Assembly: GCF_036227205.1 (NCBI RefSeq)
Contig: NZ_CP109442.1
Span: 7,192,001-7,256,000, forward strand
DNA from: Amycolatopsis sp. NBC_01480
GTDB taxonomy: Bacteria > Actinomycetota > Actinomycetes > Mycobacteriales > Pseudonocardiaceae
Length of the DNA stretch: 64,000 nt
Direction of reading: 5' to 3'
Position 1 is the stretch's first letter, and each line of letters opens with the position of its first letter. This document shows positions 53,203 to 61,601 of this stretch, piece after piece. Below the pieces are notes generated by a model. That model searched no databases. It was not told the DNA's origin and saw nothing but the letters and a program-made list of their open reading frames with translations. The position numbers and the translations under genes are program-made.

Positions 53203-54626
53203 GCGAGAACCAGGTCGACGTCGTGGTGATCGGGGGCGGCGGGGCGGGGCTCGCCGCCGCCGTCTCCGCGGCCGAGCACGGCGCGTCCGTGCTGCTGTTC
53301 GAAGCCGAGCGCGAGCTGGGCGGTTCGACGCAGCTGTCCGCGGGCATGCTGACCGCGGCCGGCACCAGCGTGCAGGCCGGGCTCGGCGTCGAGGACAGCG
53401 CGGAGAAGTTCTTCCAGCACTACCAGGACCTCAACCAGTGGCTGCTGAAACCCGGCCTGGTGCGCGCGTTCTGCGAGCACGCCGGGCCTTCGGTCGAATG
53501 GCTGCTCGGGCTCGGCGTCGAGATTCCCGCGAAGGTGTCGCACGACGCGCACACGCCGGGGCTGACCCGGGCGGGCGTGGAGGACGTCTGGCGCGGGCAC
53601 GTGCCGAAGGACCAGGGGTACGGGCTGGTCCAGGTGCTCGACCGGGCGCGGCGGCGGCTCGGCGTCGAGGCGGTGCTGAACACCCGCGTCGAACGGTTGC
53701 TGGTCGACCGCGGCCGGGTCACCGGCGTGGTCGCGGACGGGATCGACGTGCGGGCCGGCGCGGTGGTCGTGACCACCGGCGGGTTCGCCCAGGATCCCGC
53801 GCTGCGCGCCCGGTACTACCCGGACGCCGAGGCGGCGGGGGAAGACCTGTTCGTCGTCGCGGCCCCGGGTTCGCGCGGCGACCACTTCGGGTTCGGCGAG
53901 CAGGTCGGCGCGTCCGTCACGGGTGAGGACTGGGGCCTGCTGCTGCCCACGGCCTACTTCCAGCGGCTGCACCACTGGCAGTCCGGATTCCCGCCGCTGT
54001 CCCGGGTCCTGGTCAACTCCCGCGGCCGCCGCTTCATGGACGAGGACGCCTCGTACGCGGTGTCCAGCGGCATCATCACCGCCCAGAACGGTCCCGTGTG
54101 GACGGTCTTCGACGAGCGCGCGCGGGCCGGTCTGCCCCCGGGGTACGCGCACTGGGACGCCGCGCACGTGCTCGCCGAAGCCGACGCCGGGCGCACCTTG
54201 CGCGCGGACACCCTCGAGGAGCTGGCCGGGAAGATGGGCGTGCCCGCGGACGCCCTGCGCGCGACCGTCGAGCGCTGGAACACCCAGCTCCCGGCCGGCG
54301 GCGAGGACCCGGAGTTCCTGCGGCACCGCACCTTGGCGGCCAAGGGCGTGACCCGGCCGCCGGAGCCGATCGGGCAGCCGCCGTTCCACGCGGCGCGCAC
54401 GTTGCCCGCCGAGCTGGTCTGCACCCACGCGGGCCTGGAGATCAACGCCGGTGCCGAAGTCCTCGACGAGCGGGGGAACCGGGTCCCCGGGCTGTTCGCC
54501 GCGGGGGAGGCGGGCGCCGGGGTGCTCGGCCCGCGGTACGTCGGGGGCGGCAACGCCGTCGCCAACGCCATCACCATGGGCCGGATCGCCGGCCGCGCCG
54601 CTTCGGGAACTGCTTCGGGAACTTGA
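53199..54626 (+). CDS. FAD-binding dehydrogenase (3-ketosteroid dehydrogenase / fumarate reductase-like)
   Basis: 475 residues. FAD motif [21 protein letters not shown] (about 8-28) and [12 protein letters not shown] (about 40-51); C-terminal [35 protein letters not shown]. The fold is that of flavocytochrome-type fumarate reductases and KstD enzymes, which introduce a C=C next to a carbonyl. The active-site Tyr residues of true KstD could not be placed with certainty, so the substrate may be another cyclic enone or ketone. Coupled to the second SDR. Confidence 0.88.
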   Translation: MSENQVDVVVIGGGGAGLAAAVSAAEHGASVLLFEAERELGGSTQLSAGMLTAAGTSVQAGLGVEDSAEKFFQHYQDLNQWLLKPGLVRAFCEHAGPSVEWLLGLGVEIPAKVSHDAHTPGLTRAGVEDVWRGHVPKDQGYGLVQVLDRARRRLGVEAVLNTRVERLLVDRGRVTGVVADGIDVRAGAVVVTTGGFAQDPALRARYYPDAEAAGEDLFVVAAPGSRGDHFGFGEQVGASVTGEDWGLLLPTAYFQRLHHWQSGFPPLSRVLVNSRGRRFMDEDASYAVSSGIITAQNGPVWTVFDERARAGLPPGYAHWDAAHVLAEADAGRTLRADTLEELAGKMGVPADALRATVERWNTQLPAGGEDPEFLRHRTLAAKGVTRPPEPIGQPPFHAARTLPAELVCTHAGLEINAGAEVLDERGNRVPGLFAAGEAGAGVLGPRYVGGGNAVANAITMGRIAGRAASGTASGT

Positions 54627-54667
54627 GCGCCACCCAGAGTTTTCACTCACCGTCGAGGAGAAACCAC

Positions 54668-55993
54668 ATGTCCGTGCACACCGGCCCCGCCCCGGCCGAC
54701 AGCGAGCTGGGGAGGCGCACCGTCCGCAAGGTCGCGGTGCGGATCATGCCGATCATCGGCCTGCTCTACGTCTTCAACTACATGGACCGGGCCAACATCG
54801 GCTACGCCCAGCTCGGCATGGCCAAGGAGCTGACCATCACCGCCGCGACGTTCGGCGCCGCGTCGGCGATCTTCTTCCTGGCCTACGTCGTGTTCGAGAT
54901 CCCCAGCAACATGGTGATGAAGAAGGTCGGCGCGCGGCTGTGGCTGAGCCGCATCGCGGTCAGCTGGGGCATCGTGACCGTGCTGACCGGGTTCGTCGCG
55001 AGCGTGACGCACCTGGTCATCGCGCGGATCCTGCTCGGCGTCGCCGAGGCCGGGCTGTTCCCGGGGCTGCTGCTGTACCTGACCCTGTGGTTCCGCGGCA
55101 AGGAGCGCGGCCGCGCCATCGCCGCGCTCGCGCTGGCCCAGCCGATCGCGCTGATCCTGGGCAGCCTCACCGGCGGCTGGATCCTCGACCACGTGCACTG
55201 GCTGAACCTGAGCAGCTGGCAGTGGGTGTTCGTGCTGCAGGGCGTGCCCGCGGTGCTGATCGGCGTGGTCACGTTCTTCTACCTGCCGGACCGGCCCGCC
55301 GGCGCGCGGTTCCTGACCAAGGAAGAAAGCACTTGGCTGCAGGCCGAGATCGACAAGGAGTACGTGCCGGAGGAGAAGGAGACCTTCCTCGGCCAGCTGC
55401 GCGCGATCCGCGACGGCAAGGTGCTGCACCTGGCGTTCTCGAACCTGTTCATCGCCTGCGGCCTGTACGGGCTGACGTTTTTCCTGCCGCTGATCGTCAA
55501 ACAGCTCGACCCGAAGTACGCGTCGACCAACATCGGCCTGCTGGGCGCGATCCCGTACGTGGTGGGGGCGGTGGGCATGCTGCTGCTGGCCCGCAACTCC
55601 GACCGGACAGGCGAGCGCAAGGGCCACGTGATCGCGCTGGTGCTCGTCGCCGCGGTCGGGTTCTTCGGCGCCATCCAGTTCAAGTCCGTGCCGGTGCTGT
55701 CGCTGGTCAGCCTTTCGCTCGCGGCGATCGGCGTGCTCGGCTACCTCGCGCCGTACTGGGCGATGGCGTCGAAGGTGCTGTCGAAGGAGCACACGGCGGT
55801 CGGACTGGCGGCGATCAACTCGATCGCCGCGCTGGGCGGGTTCTTCGGGCCCTACGCGATCGGGCTGGCCGCGACCGACACCGACGTCACGGTCGGGCTG
55901 TACTTCCCGATCGGCTGCCTGGTGCTGTCGGCGATCATGCTCGCCTTCCTCAAGGTGCCGCGGGAGACCGGGACCCGGGGCGAGCGAAAGTAA
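54668..55993 (+). CDS. MFS transporter, anion:cation symporter (ACS) type
   Basis: 441 residues, twelve membrane helices. VFNYMDRANIGYA in helix 1 (D-R pair) and LLGVAEAGLFPGLLLYLTLWFRGKERGRA (motif of the ACS/tartrate-phthalate group) identify the family, which imports organic acids with H+ or Na+. As last gene of the IclR operon it probably imports the compound degraded by the upstream enzymes, suggesting a carboxylated substrate. GAGGAG precedes the ATG. Confidence 0.92.
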   Translation: MSVHTGPAPADSELGRRTVRKVAVRIMPIIGLLYVFNYMDRANIGYAQLGMAKELTITAATFGAASAIFFLAYVVFEIPSNMVMKKVGARLWLSRIAVSWGIVTVLTGFVASVTHLVIARILLGVAEAGLFPGLLLYLTLWFRGKERGRAIAALALAQPIALILGSLTGGWILDHVHWLNLSSWQWVFVLQGVPAVLIGVVTFFYLPDRPAGARFLTKEESTWLQAEIDKEYVPEEKETFLGQLRAIRDGKVLHLAFSNLFIACGLYGLTFFLPLIVKQLDPKYASTNIGLLGAIPYVVGAVGMLLLARNSDRTGERKGHVIALVLVAAVGFFGAIQFKSVPVLSLVSLSLAAIGVLGYLAPYWAMASKVLSKEHTAVGLAAINSIAALGGFFGPYAIGLAATDTDVTVGLYFPIGCLVLSAIMLAFLKVPRETGTRGERK

Positions 55994-56041
55994 TTCAGAC
56001 CTTGACTTTCTCGCGGGGCCGGTCCGGGTTAGGGTTCGCCC

Positions 56042-56572
56042 ATGCCCGAGTCGCCCGCCGAGCTGGACTTCTGGTCGTTCGTCGCGCTCGCCAACCGGCG
56101 GCTGCACGAGGAGTACGGCTTCCGCCACCAGCTGGCCACCGAGGTGCTGCTGACCCTGAACCGGGCCTCGGACCTGGTCACCTACGACCTCGAGGCGGCG
56201 GTGCACCGGCCCCGCGGGCGGTCTTGGTCGGGCTTCCGGCTGCTGTTCGTGGTCTGGCTGGCCGGCCCGCTCGAGCCCAAGGAAGCGGCCCGGCTGACCG
56301 GAATGAGCCGCGCCGCCGTGTCGAACCTGGTGAAAACGCTCGTCGCGGACGGCCTGCTGGACCGGACCCCGGCCGAGCACGACGGGCGCTCCGTGCGGCT
56401 TTCCCTGACTGAGGCCGGGCACACCGAGATGGTCGAGGTGTTCCGTGAGCACAACGAGCGCGAGTTCAGCTGGACGAACGCGCTGACCGAAGCCGAGCAG
56501 CGTGTGCTGGTGATGCTGCTGGACAAGCTGATCACCAGCCGCGCGGAGTTCGACGCCCGCAGCCGCAGCTAG
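56042..56572 (+). CDS. MarR family regulator (probable hmg operon regulator)
   Basis: 176 residues. Winged HTH at about 65-135 (SGFRLLFVVWLAGPLEPKEAARLTGMSRAAVSNLVKTLVADGLLDRTPAEHDGRSVRLSLTEAG), with flanking helices for dimerisation. Located directly upstream of and parallel to the homogentisate operon with a MarR-like dyad at 56697-56730 in front of hmgA, so it likely represses that operon and is relieved by an aromatic acid such as homogentisate. No other target is near. Confidence 0.9.
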   Translation: MPESPAELDFWSFVALANRRLHEEYGFRHQLATEVLLTLNRASDLVTYDLEAAVHRPRGRSWSGFRLLFVVWLAGPLEPKEAARLTGMSRAAVSNLVKTLVADGLLDRTPAEHDGRSVRLSLTEAGHTEMVEVFREHNEREFSWTNALTEAEQRVLVMLLDKLITSRAEFDARSRS

Positions 56573-56584
56573 CGCGGACGCCCT

Positions 56585-56641
56585 GTGCAGCGGATGACGC
56601 TTTCCCTGCGCTGAGTGCGGCGAAAGCGTCATCCGCTGCAC
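56585..56641. terminator. 20-bp perfect hairpin after the MarR gene
   Basis: GTGCAGCGGATGACGCTTTC (56585-56604) pairs exactly with 56622-56641 across a 17-nt loop, 12 bp after the MarR stop. No T tract. Same class as the hairpins at 4652, 35969, 50268 and 60314. Confidence 0.75.
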
Positions 56642-56696
56642 TCGGGCCGGCTCGGCCCTTTCGGTAGGAGCCGCGCGGGGCTAGCCTGGGTTCGGG

Positions 56697-56730
56697 GTAG
56701 TTAATACTTTGATCAGTTGGTTTTTACTAC
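56697..56730. promoter_or_regulatory. MarR-type dyad in the hmgA promoter
   Basis: GTAGTTAATAC (56697-56707) and GTTTTTACTAC (56720-56730) are inverted repeats matching at 9 of 11 positions across 12 bp, in a conspicuously AT-rich island 15 bp before the hmgA start. Confidence 0.55.
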
Positions 56731-56745
56731 AGTGGAAAGGCGGCC

Positions 56746-57945
56746 ATGGCCTACTACCGCAGTGCGGGCAGCATCCCGCCGAAGCGCCACACCCAGCACC
56801 GCACGCCCGAGGGTGGGCTCTACCGCGAGGAGCTGATGGGGGAGGAGGGCTTCTCCTCGGACTCGTCGCTGCTGTACCACTGCGGGGTGCCGTCGGCGAT
56901 CGTCGACGCGACGCCGTGGGAGCTGCCGGACCAGACGCTCACCGAGAACCGCCCGCTGGTCCCGCGCCACCTGAAGCTGCACACGCTGTTCCCCGGCGAG
57001 GACTGGAAAAGCACCGACGCGGTGACCGGCCGCCGGCTGGTGCTGGGCAACGGGGACGTGCGGATCTCCTACGTCGCCGCCGGGGAGTCCTCGCCGCTCT
57101 ACCGCAACGCGATCGGCGACGAGTGCGTGTACGTCGAGTCCGGCGAGGCGCGCGTCGAGACGGTGTTCGGCGTGCTCACCGCGCGGCCCGGCGACTACGT
57201 GATCCTGCCCCGCGCGACCACCCACCGCTGGGTGCCGACCGGGACGGAACCGTTGCGCGCCTATGCGATCGAGGCGAACTCGCACATCGCGCCGCCCAAG
57301 CGCTACCTCTCGCGCTACGGCCAGCTGCTGGAGCACTCGCCGTACTGCGAGCGGGACATGCACGGCCCGTCCGAGCCGCTGGTGGCCGAGGACGGCGGTG
57401 ACGTCGAGGTGCTGGTGAAGCACCGCAGCACCCGCGGCATCACCGGCACTCGCTACGTCTACCCGACGCACCCGTTCGACGTGGTCGGCTGGGACGGCTG
57501 CCTCTACCCGTACACCTTCAACGTGGCCGATTTCGAGCCGATCACCGGGCGGGTCCACCAGCCGCCGCCCGTGCACCAGGTGTTCGAGGGCAACAACTTC
57601 GTGATCTGCAACTTCGTGCCGCGCAAGGTCGACTACCACCCGCTGGCCGTGCCCGTGCCGTACTACCATTCCAATGTGGACTCCGACGAGGTGATGTTCT
57701 ACTGCGGCGGGAACTACGAGGCGCGCAGGGGATCCGGCATCGGCCAGGGCTCGATCAGCCTGCACCCGGGCGGGCACAGCCACGGCCCGCAGCCGGGCGC
57801 GATGGAACGCTCCCTGGGCGCCGAGTTCTTCGACGAGCTGGCCGTCATGGTCGACACCTTCCGCCCGCTGGACCTCGGCGAGGGCGGCCTGGCGAGCGAG
57901 GACCCCGGGTACGCCTGGACCTGGGCCGGCCGGGGCCCCGCATGA
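56746..57945 (+). CDS. hmgA: Homogentisate 1,2-dioxygenase
   Basis: 399 residues. Fe(II) ring-cleaving dioxygenase of tyrosine/phenylalanine catabolism, converting homogentisate to maleylacetoacetate. Likely iron ligands are H308 and E315 in YYHSNVDSDEVMFY and H346 in HPGGHSHGPQPG. The N-terminal MAYYRSAGSIPPKRHTQHR and HPFDVVGWDGCLYPYTFN are family blocks. It is somewhat shorter than the about 430-residue proteobacterial form, as usual in actinomycetes. The next gene overlaps by 4 bp (ATGA). Confidence 0.95.
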   Translation: MAYYRSAGSIPPKRHTQHRTPEGGLYREELMGEEGFSSDSSLLYHCGVPSAIVDATPWELPDQTLTENRPLVPRHLKLHTLFPGEDWKSTDAVTGRRLVLGNGDVRISYVAAGESSPLYRNAIGDECVYVESGEARVETVFGVLTARPGDYVILPRATTHRWVPTGTEPLRAYAIEANSHIAPPKRYLSRYGQLLEHSPYCERDMHGPSEPLVAEDGGDVEVLVKHRSTRGITGTRYVYPTHPFDVVGWDGCLYPYTFNVADFEPITGRVHQPPPVHQVFEGNNFVICNFVPRKVDYHPLAVPVPYYHSNVDSDEVMFYCGGNYEARRGSGIGQGSISLHPGGHSHGPQPGAMERSLGAEFFDELAVMVDTFRPLDLGEGGLASEDPGYAWTWAGRGPA

Positions 57946-59135
57946 CCGGGCCGCTCCCGCTGTTCGCCCGCGGGATGCTCGACGACGCCGCGGTGTTCCC
58001 GCCCGGGCTGGCCCCGCTGCCGGACGCGGTGGTGGCGCACCGTGGGCACGAGGCCGCTTGGTACGGCGGACTGGTGGGGCCGTTGGTGATTGCGGGTTCC
58101 GCACTGGGCGAGCTGGCTGAGGTGCTGCGTGCGGATGGTGCCGCGGGTGGTCCGGCCCGCGGCTCCGGCGATGGGGACTCGGCTGCCGGAGGCTCTGGGG
58201 CTGAGGGTTCGGCGGCGGGCGGTGCTGCTGCTGCGGTTTCGGCTGCTGGAGGCGCTGCCGTTGAGGCTTCGGTGGCGGGCGGTGCTGCTGCGGTTTCGGC
58301 GGCCGGAGGCTCTGCGGCCGGCGGCCAGTTGCGGCTCGCACTGACCTTCCCCGGCGGGCCAGCGCGGGTCGCCGAGGCGCTGGAGGCTTGTGCGGCGCTG
58401 CCGGTTTCCTTGGCGGCGCTGGAAATCGCCGTCCCGGAGGGGATGGAGCCGGGTGAACTGCTTGCGGCGCTTGACACTGCGATACCTGAGGCGGCCGAAG
58501 CCGCGGGGCTCGAGGTCTTCGTCGAGATTCCCCGTGACGCGCGGCGGGATCCGTTGCTCGCCGCGCTCGCGGGCACCCGGTACCGGGCGAAGTTCCGGAC
58601 CGGCGGGGTACGGGCGGAGCTCTACCCCGACGAAGCCGAGCTGGCCGCCGCCGTCCTCGTGGCCGTCGAGGCCGGAGTGCCGTTCAAGGCGACCGCCGGG
58701 CTGCACCACGCCCTGCGCAACACCGACCCGGAAACCGGCTTCGAGCAACACGGATTCCTCAACCTCCTGCTCGCCGCCGACGCCGCCGGCCGCGCCACCG
58801 AGGAGGCTGCCGCCGATCGCAGTGGCGTTGCCGGTGAGACCGCGGCCGCCCAAGCGGCCGACCAAGCGGGTGCCGACCGAGCCAGCGCTGCTGGTGCCGG
58901 TGAGGCTGCTGCCGCCCAAGCCGCCGCCGATCGCACCGGCGCCGTCGAAACCATCCGGGACCTGCTCGCCGAGCGGGACGGCGCCGTCGTCGCGGGGCGG
59001 GTGCGGGAGCTGGGGCCGGAGCGGACCGCCGCGGCGCGCGCCCGGTTCACCTCGTTCGGCACCTGTAGTGTCACCGACCCGCTGACCGAGCTGGCCGGAC
59101 TCGGCCTGCTCACCGAACCCGGAGGAGCCGCATGA
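57942..59135 (+). CDS. Unknown protein between hmgA and fahA, with two low-complexity insertions
   Basis: 397 residues, family not recognised. Conserved-looking parts: MTGPLPLFARGMLDDAAVFPPGLAPLPDAV (1-30), LRLALTFPGGPARVAEALEA, YRAKFRTGGVRAELYPDEAELAAAVLVAVEAGVPFKATAGLHHALRN, and TRARFTSFGTCSVTDPLTEL-like C terminus. Two Ala/Gly-rich stretches interrupt it (about 65-128 and 285-330), with T-ending codons unlike neighbouring genes, apparently expanded by slippage. It overlaps hmgA and fahA by 4 bp each, so it must work in homogentisate breakdown. Because no maleylacetoacetate isomerase gene is present, an isomerase or accessory role is conceivable, not shown. Confidence 0.8.
   Translation: MTGPLPLFARGMLDDAAVFPPGLAPLPDAVVAHRGHEAAWYGGLVGPLVIAGSALGELAEVLRADGAAGGPARGSGDGDSAAGGSGAEGSAAGGAAAAVSAAGGAAVEASVAGGAAAVSAAGGSAAGGQLRLALTFPGGPARVAEALEACAALPVSLAALEIAVPEGMEPGELLAALDTAIPEAAEAAGLEVFVEIPRDARRDPLLAALAGTRYRAKFRTGGVRAELYPDEAELAAAVLVAVEAGVPFKATAGLHHALRNTDPETGFEQHGFLNLLLAADAAGRATEEAAADRSGVAGETAAAQAADQAGADRASAAGAGEAAAAQAAADRTGAVETIRDLLAERDGAVVAGRVRELGPERTAAARARFTSFGTCSVTDPLTELAGLGLLTEPGGAA
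58133..58325 (+). repeat. Gly/Ala/Ser-coding low-complexity expansion (first)
   Basis: Repeated variants of GGCGGTGCTGCTGCGGTTTCG and GCTGGAGGC encoding A/G/S/V runs inside the gene between hmgA and fahA. Period is mostly 3 or 6-9 bp, with near repeats at 58216-58240 and 58276-58300. Confidence 0.7.
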
Positions 59136-60307
59136 CCGCGCTCGACCTTCCCGCCGGCTCGCTGTTCGGGCCGGAAAACCTGCCCTACGGCGTCTTTTCC
59201 GTCGGCGGGGACAGCCCGCGTGTCGGGGTGCGCGTGGGCGATTCGGTGGTCGACCTGGCCGTGGCGCTCGGTGACGAGGTGTTCGCCGCGCCGACGCTGA
59301 ACCCGTTCATGGCGCAGGGTTACGAGCGCTGGGTGGCGGTCCGCGAGCAGGTCACCGCACTCATCGCCGGGGACGTCCCGGACCGCGCCGTCCACCCGGT
59401 CGACAGCGTGCGGCTGCACCTGCCGTTCGAGGTCGCCGACTACGTGGACTTCTACGCTTCCGAGCACCACGCGTCGAACGTCGGACGGCTGTTCCGGCCG
59501 GACGCCGAGCCGCTGCTGCCGAACTGGAAGCACCTGCCGGTCGGCTACCACGGGCGGGCCGGCACCGTACTGGTGTCCGGCACGGACATCGTGCGCCCGA
59601 GCGGGCAGCGCAAGGCGCCCGGTGACGCGCTGCCGTCGTTCGGGCCCAGCATCCGGCTGGACATCGAGGCGGAGCTGGGATTCGTCGTCGGCACCGGCAC
59701 CCCGCTGAACACCCCGGTCCCGGTCGACGAGTTCGCCCGGCACGTGTTCGGCGCGGTCCTGCTCAACGACTGGTCCGCCCGCGACATCCAGGCCTGGGAG
59801 TACGTGCCGCTCGGCCCGAACCTCGGCAAGAGCTTCGCCACGTCGATCTCGCCGTGGGTGGTGCCGATCCTGGCGCTGGAGGCCGCGCGCGTGCCGCTGC
59901 CCGGCCAGACCGACCCGGAGCCGTTGCCGTACCTGCGGGAAAGCCGCCCGTGGGGGCTCGACATCGACCTGGCCGTCGAGTGGAACGGCGAGGAGGTCAG
60001 CCGCCCGCCGTACCGCGAGATGTACTGGTCGCCCGCGCAGATGCTGGCGCACATGACGGTGAACGGCGCTTCGTCGCGCACCGGCGACCTCTACGGCTCC
60101 GGCACGATTTCCGGGCCGGCCAAGAATCAGCGCGGCGCCTTCCTCGAGCTGACCTGGGGCGGCAAGGAACCGGTCACGGTCAAGGGCGAGGAGCGCAGCT
60201 TCCTGCTCGACGGCGACGAGGTCGTCATCACCGGCACCGCCCCCGGCGTGAACGGCGGCCGCATCGGCTTCGGCGAGGTCCGCGGGCGGATTCTGCCTGC
60301 GGGGTAA
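59132..60307 (+). CDS. fahA: Fumarylacetoacetase
   Basis: 391 residues. Last step of homogentisate degradation: fumarylacetoacetate hydrolysed to fumarate and acetoacetate. N-terminal SH3-like part (FGPENLPYGVFS), then the FAH domain with DFYASEHHASNVGRLFR (catalytic His and first metal-binding Asp), HLPVGYHGRAGT, and Ca/Mg ligands around EAELGFVVGTG and LLNDWSARDIQAWEYVPLGP. Overlaps the upstream gene by 4 bp; last gene of the operon, followed 6 bases after its stop by a long hairpin. Confidence 0.96.
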   Translation: MTALDLPAGSLFGPENLPYGVFSVGGDSPRVGVRVGDSVVDLAVALGDEVFAAPTLNPFMAQGYERWVAVREQVTALIAGDVPDRAVHPVDSVRLHLPFEVADYVDFYASEHHASNVGRLFRPDAEPLLPNWKHLPVGYHGRAGTVLVSGTDIVRPSGQRKAPGDALPSFGPSIRLDIEAELGFVVGTGTPLNTPVPVDEFARHVFGAVLLNDWSARDIQAWEYVPLGPNLGKSFATSISPWVVPILALEAARVPLPGQTDPEPLPYLRESRPWGLDIDLAVEWNGEEVSRPPYREMYWSPAQMLAHMTVNGASSRTGDLYGSGTISGPAKNQRGAFLELTWGGKEPVTVKGEERSFLLDGDEVVITGTAPGVNGGRIGFGEVRGRILPAG

Positions 60308-60313
60308 GCCAAA

Positions 60314-60364
60314 CCGTCAAGGACTCCTTAGCCGCGTCCCACGCCGGCAAGGAGTCCTTGACGG
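60314..60364. terminator. 16-bp perfect hairpin between convergent fahA and TetR genes
   Basis: CCGTCAAGGACTCCTT (60314-60329) pairs exactly with 60349-60364 across a 19-nt loop that itself is GC-rich. It fills nearly the whole 61-bp gap between the two stops. No T tract. Confidence 0.75.
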
Positions 60365-60368
60365 CGGA

Positions 60369-60956
60369 TCAGCGGTCGTCGCAGCAAGGGCGCGCGCACA
60401 TGCCGCGCCACAGCAGGTCGGCCAGATCGGCCGCGAGGCTGCGCCATTCGCTTTCCGGGTTGAGGAACAGCATCCCGACCAGCCCGCGCAGCACCGTCTC
60501 CGGGGCCAGGCCCGGGCGGACGGTGCCCGCCTCGACGTTCGCCGCCAGCAGCGTGCCGACCGCGTCGACCATGGCCAGGTACGGGTCCATCGGCAGCTCG
60601 CCGCGGGACGCGGTCGCGGTGCGCAGGGCGTTGGCCAGGCCGCGCTTGGTCATCATGTAGTGCGCCACGTGGTCGGTGGCCCAGAGCCGGAACGCCTGCT
60701 CCGGCGGGTGCTGTTCGAGCAGCCGCGGCACGATGTCCACGATCTGCTGCACCTCGCGCCGGTAGACCGCCAGGATCAGCGCCTCCGGGGTGGGGAAGTG
60801 CCGGTACACGGTGCCGACGCCCACCTCGGCCCGCTTCGCGATGGCGTTGAACGAGACCTCTTCCGACCGGGCCAGCGAGTCCGCCGCCACGGTGAGGATG
60901 CGCTCGTGGTTGCGCCGGGTGTCCGCGCGCCGCGGGCTGACCGATCCGGTTGTCAT
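60369..60956 (-). CDS. TetR family regulator (divergent from aldehyde oxidoreductase)
   Basis: 195 residues. HTH about 14-58 (RRNHERILTVAADSLARSEEVSFNAIAKRAEVGVGTVYRHFPTPEAL); TetR_C_25-like ligand domain with a Cys-containing C terminus (MCARPCCDDR) that could be redox-sensitive. GGGAGG precedes the ATG. Divergent from the three-subunit molybdenum oxidoreductase operon, with two matching dyads in the intervening 192 bp, so it is the likely local repressor. Confidence 0.9.
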   Translation of the reverse strand: MTTGSVSPRRADTRRNHERILTVAADSLARSEEVSFNAIAKRAEVGVGTVYRHFPTPEALILAVYRREVQQIVDIVPRLLEQHPPEQAFRLWATDHVAHYMMTKRGLANALRTATASRGELPMDPYLAMVDAVGTLLAANVEAGTVRPGLAPETVLRGLVGMLFLNPESEWRSLAADLADLLWRGMCARPCCDDR

Positions 60957-61041
60957 CGTCCCTCCCGTTGATCTCCGCTCCGGTGAGATGTTAGTCCACG
61001 CAAGCACTTGACCTGGAGCAACTCGAGGGTGAGAAGGTTCA

Positions 61042-61070
61042 TTGCGAAGCGGATTCGGATCCGCTAACCT
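61042..61070 (+). promoter_or_regulatory. Promoter of the aldehyde oxidoreductase operon with operator 1
   Basis: TTGCGA (61042-61047), a 17-bp spacer and TAACCT (61065-61070) form a plausible sigma-A promoter. The spacer is filled by the perfect dyad AGCGGAT-tcgg-ATCCGCT (61048-61065), so repressor binding would block polymerase. Confidence 0.6.
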
Positions 61071-61087
61071 CGCGTCGAGGGGTCGAC

Positions 61088-61101
61088 CGGATAAATATCC
61101 G
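61088..61101 (+). promoter_or_regulatory. Operator 2 of the aldehyde oxidoreductase operon
   Basis: CGGAT-aaat-ATCCG, the same CGGAT-N4-ATCCG core as in operator 1, 38 bp further downstream and about 48 bp before the first gene. Confidence 0.6.
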
Positions 61102-61148
61102 ATCTGCGAGGGGCGATCTGCCCGGACGTTCTGCGGGAAAGAGATGTA

Positions 61149-61601
61149 GTGGACATCGTACTCGAAGTCAATGGCGCGACGGAGCGCCTCAACGTCGATC
61201 CGGGAGTCACCCTGCTGGACGCGCTGCGGGAGCGGCTGTCGGTCACCGGCCCGAAGAAGGGCTGCGACCGCGGCCAGTGCGGGGCCTGCACGGTGCACGT
61301 CGGCGGCCGCCCGGTGCTGGCCTGCCTCACCCTCGCCGCCTCGGTCCGGGAGCCGGTGACCACGGTCGAAGCACTGTCCACAGAGGACGAGCTGCACCCG
61401 GTCCAGCAGGCCTTCCTCGACCAGGACGCACTGCAGTGCGGGTTCTGCACCTCGGGCCAGCTGATGTCGGCCGTGGCCGCGGTGGAGCAGGACGTCGAAG
61501 ACGTGCGGGAGTTCATGTCCGGCAACCTCTGCCGCTGCTCGGCGTACCCGAACATCGTCGCGGCGATCGAGCAGGCGAGGCGGGCCGATGCGTCCGTTTG
61601 A
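61149..61601 (+). CDS. Aldehyde oxidoreductase, [2Fe-2S] small subunit (PaoA-like)
   Basis: 150 residues. Xanthine-oxidase-family iron-sulfur subunit: plant-ferredoxin-type cluster ligands C39, C44, C47, C59 (KGCDRGQCGACTVHVGG) and second cluster ligands C97, C100, C128, C130 (CGFCTSGQ, NLCRC). It passes electrons from the molybdenum subunit to FAD. No Tat signal is seen, unlike periplasmic PaoA of E. coli, so this enzyme is probably cytoplasmic. It overlaps the FAD-subunit gene by 14 bp. Confidence 0.94.
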   Translation: MDIVLEVNGATERLNVDPGVTLLDALRERLSVTGPKKGCDRGQCGACTVHVGGRPVLACLTLAASVREPVTTVEALSTEDELHPVQQAFLDQDALQCGFCTSGQLMSAVAAVEQDVEDVREFMSGNLCRCSAYPNIVAAIEQARRADASV

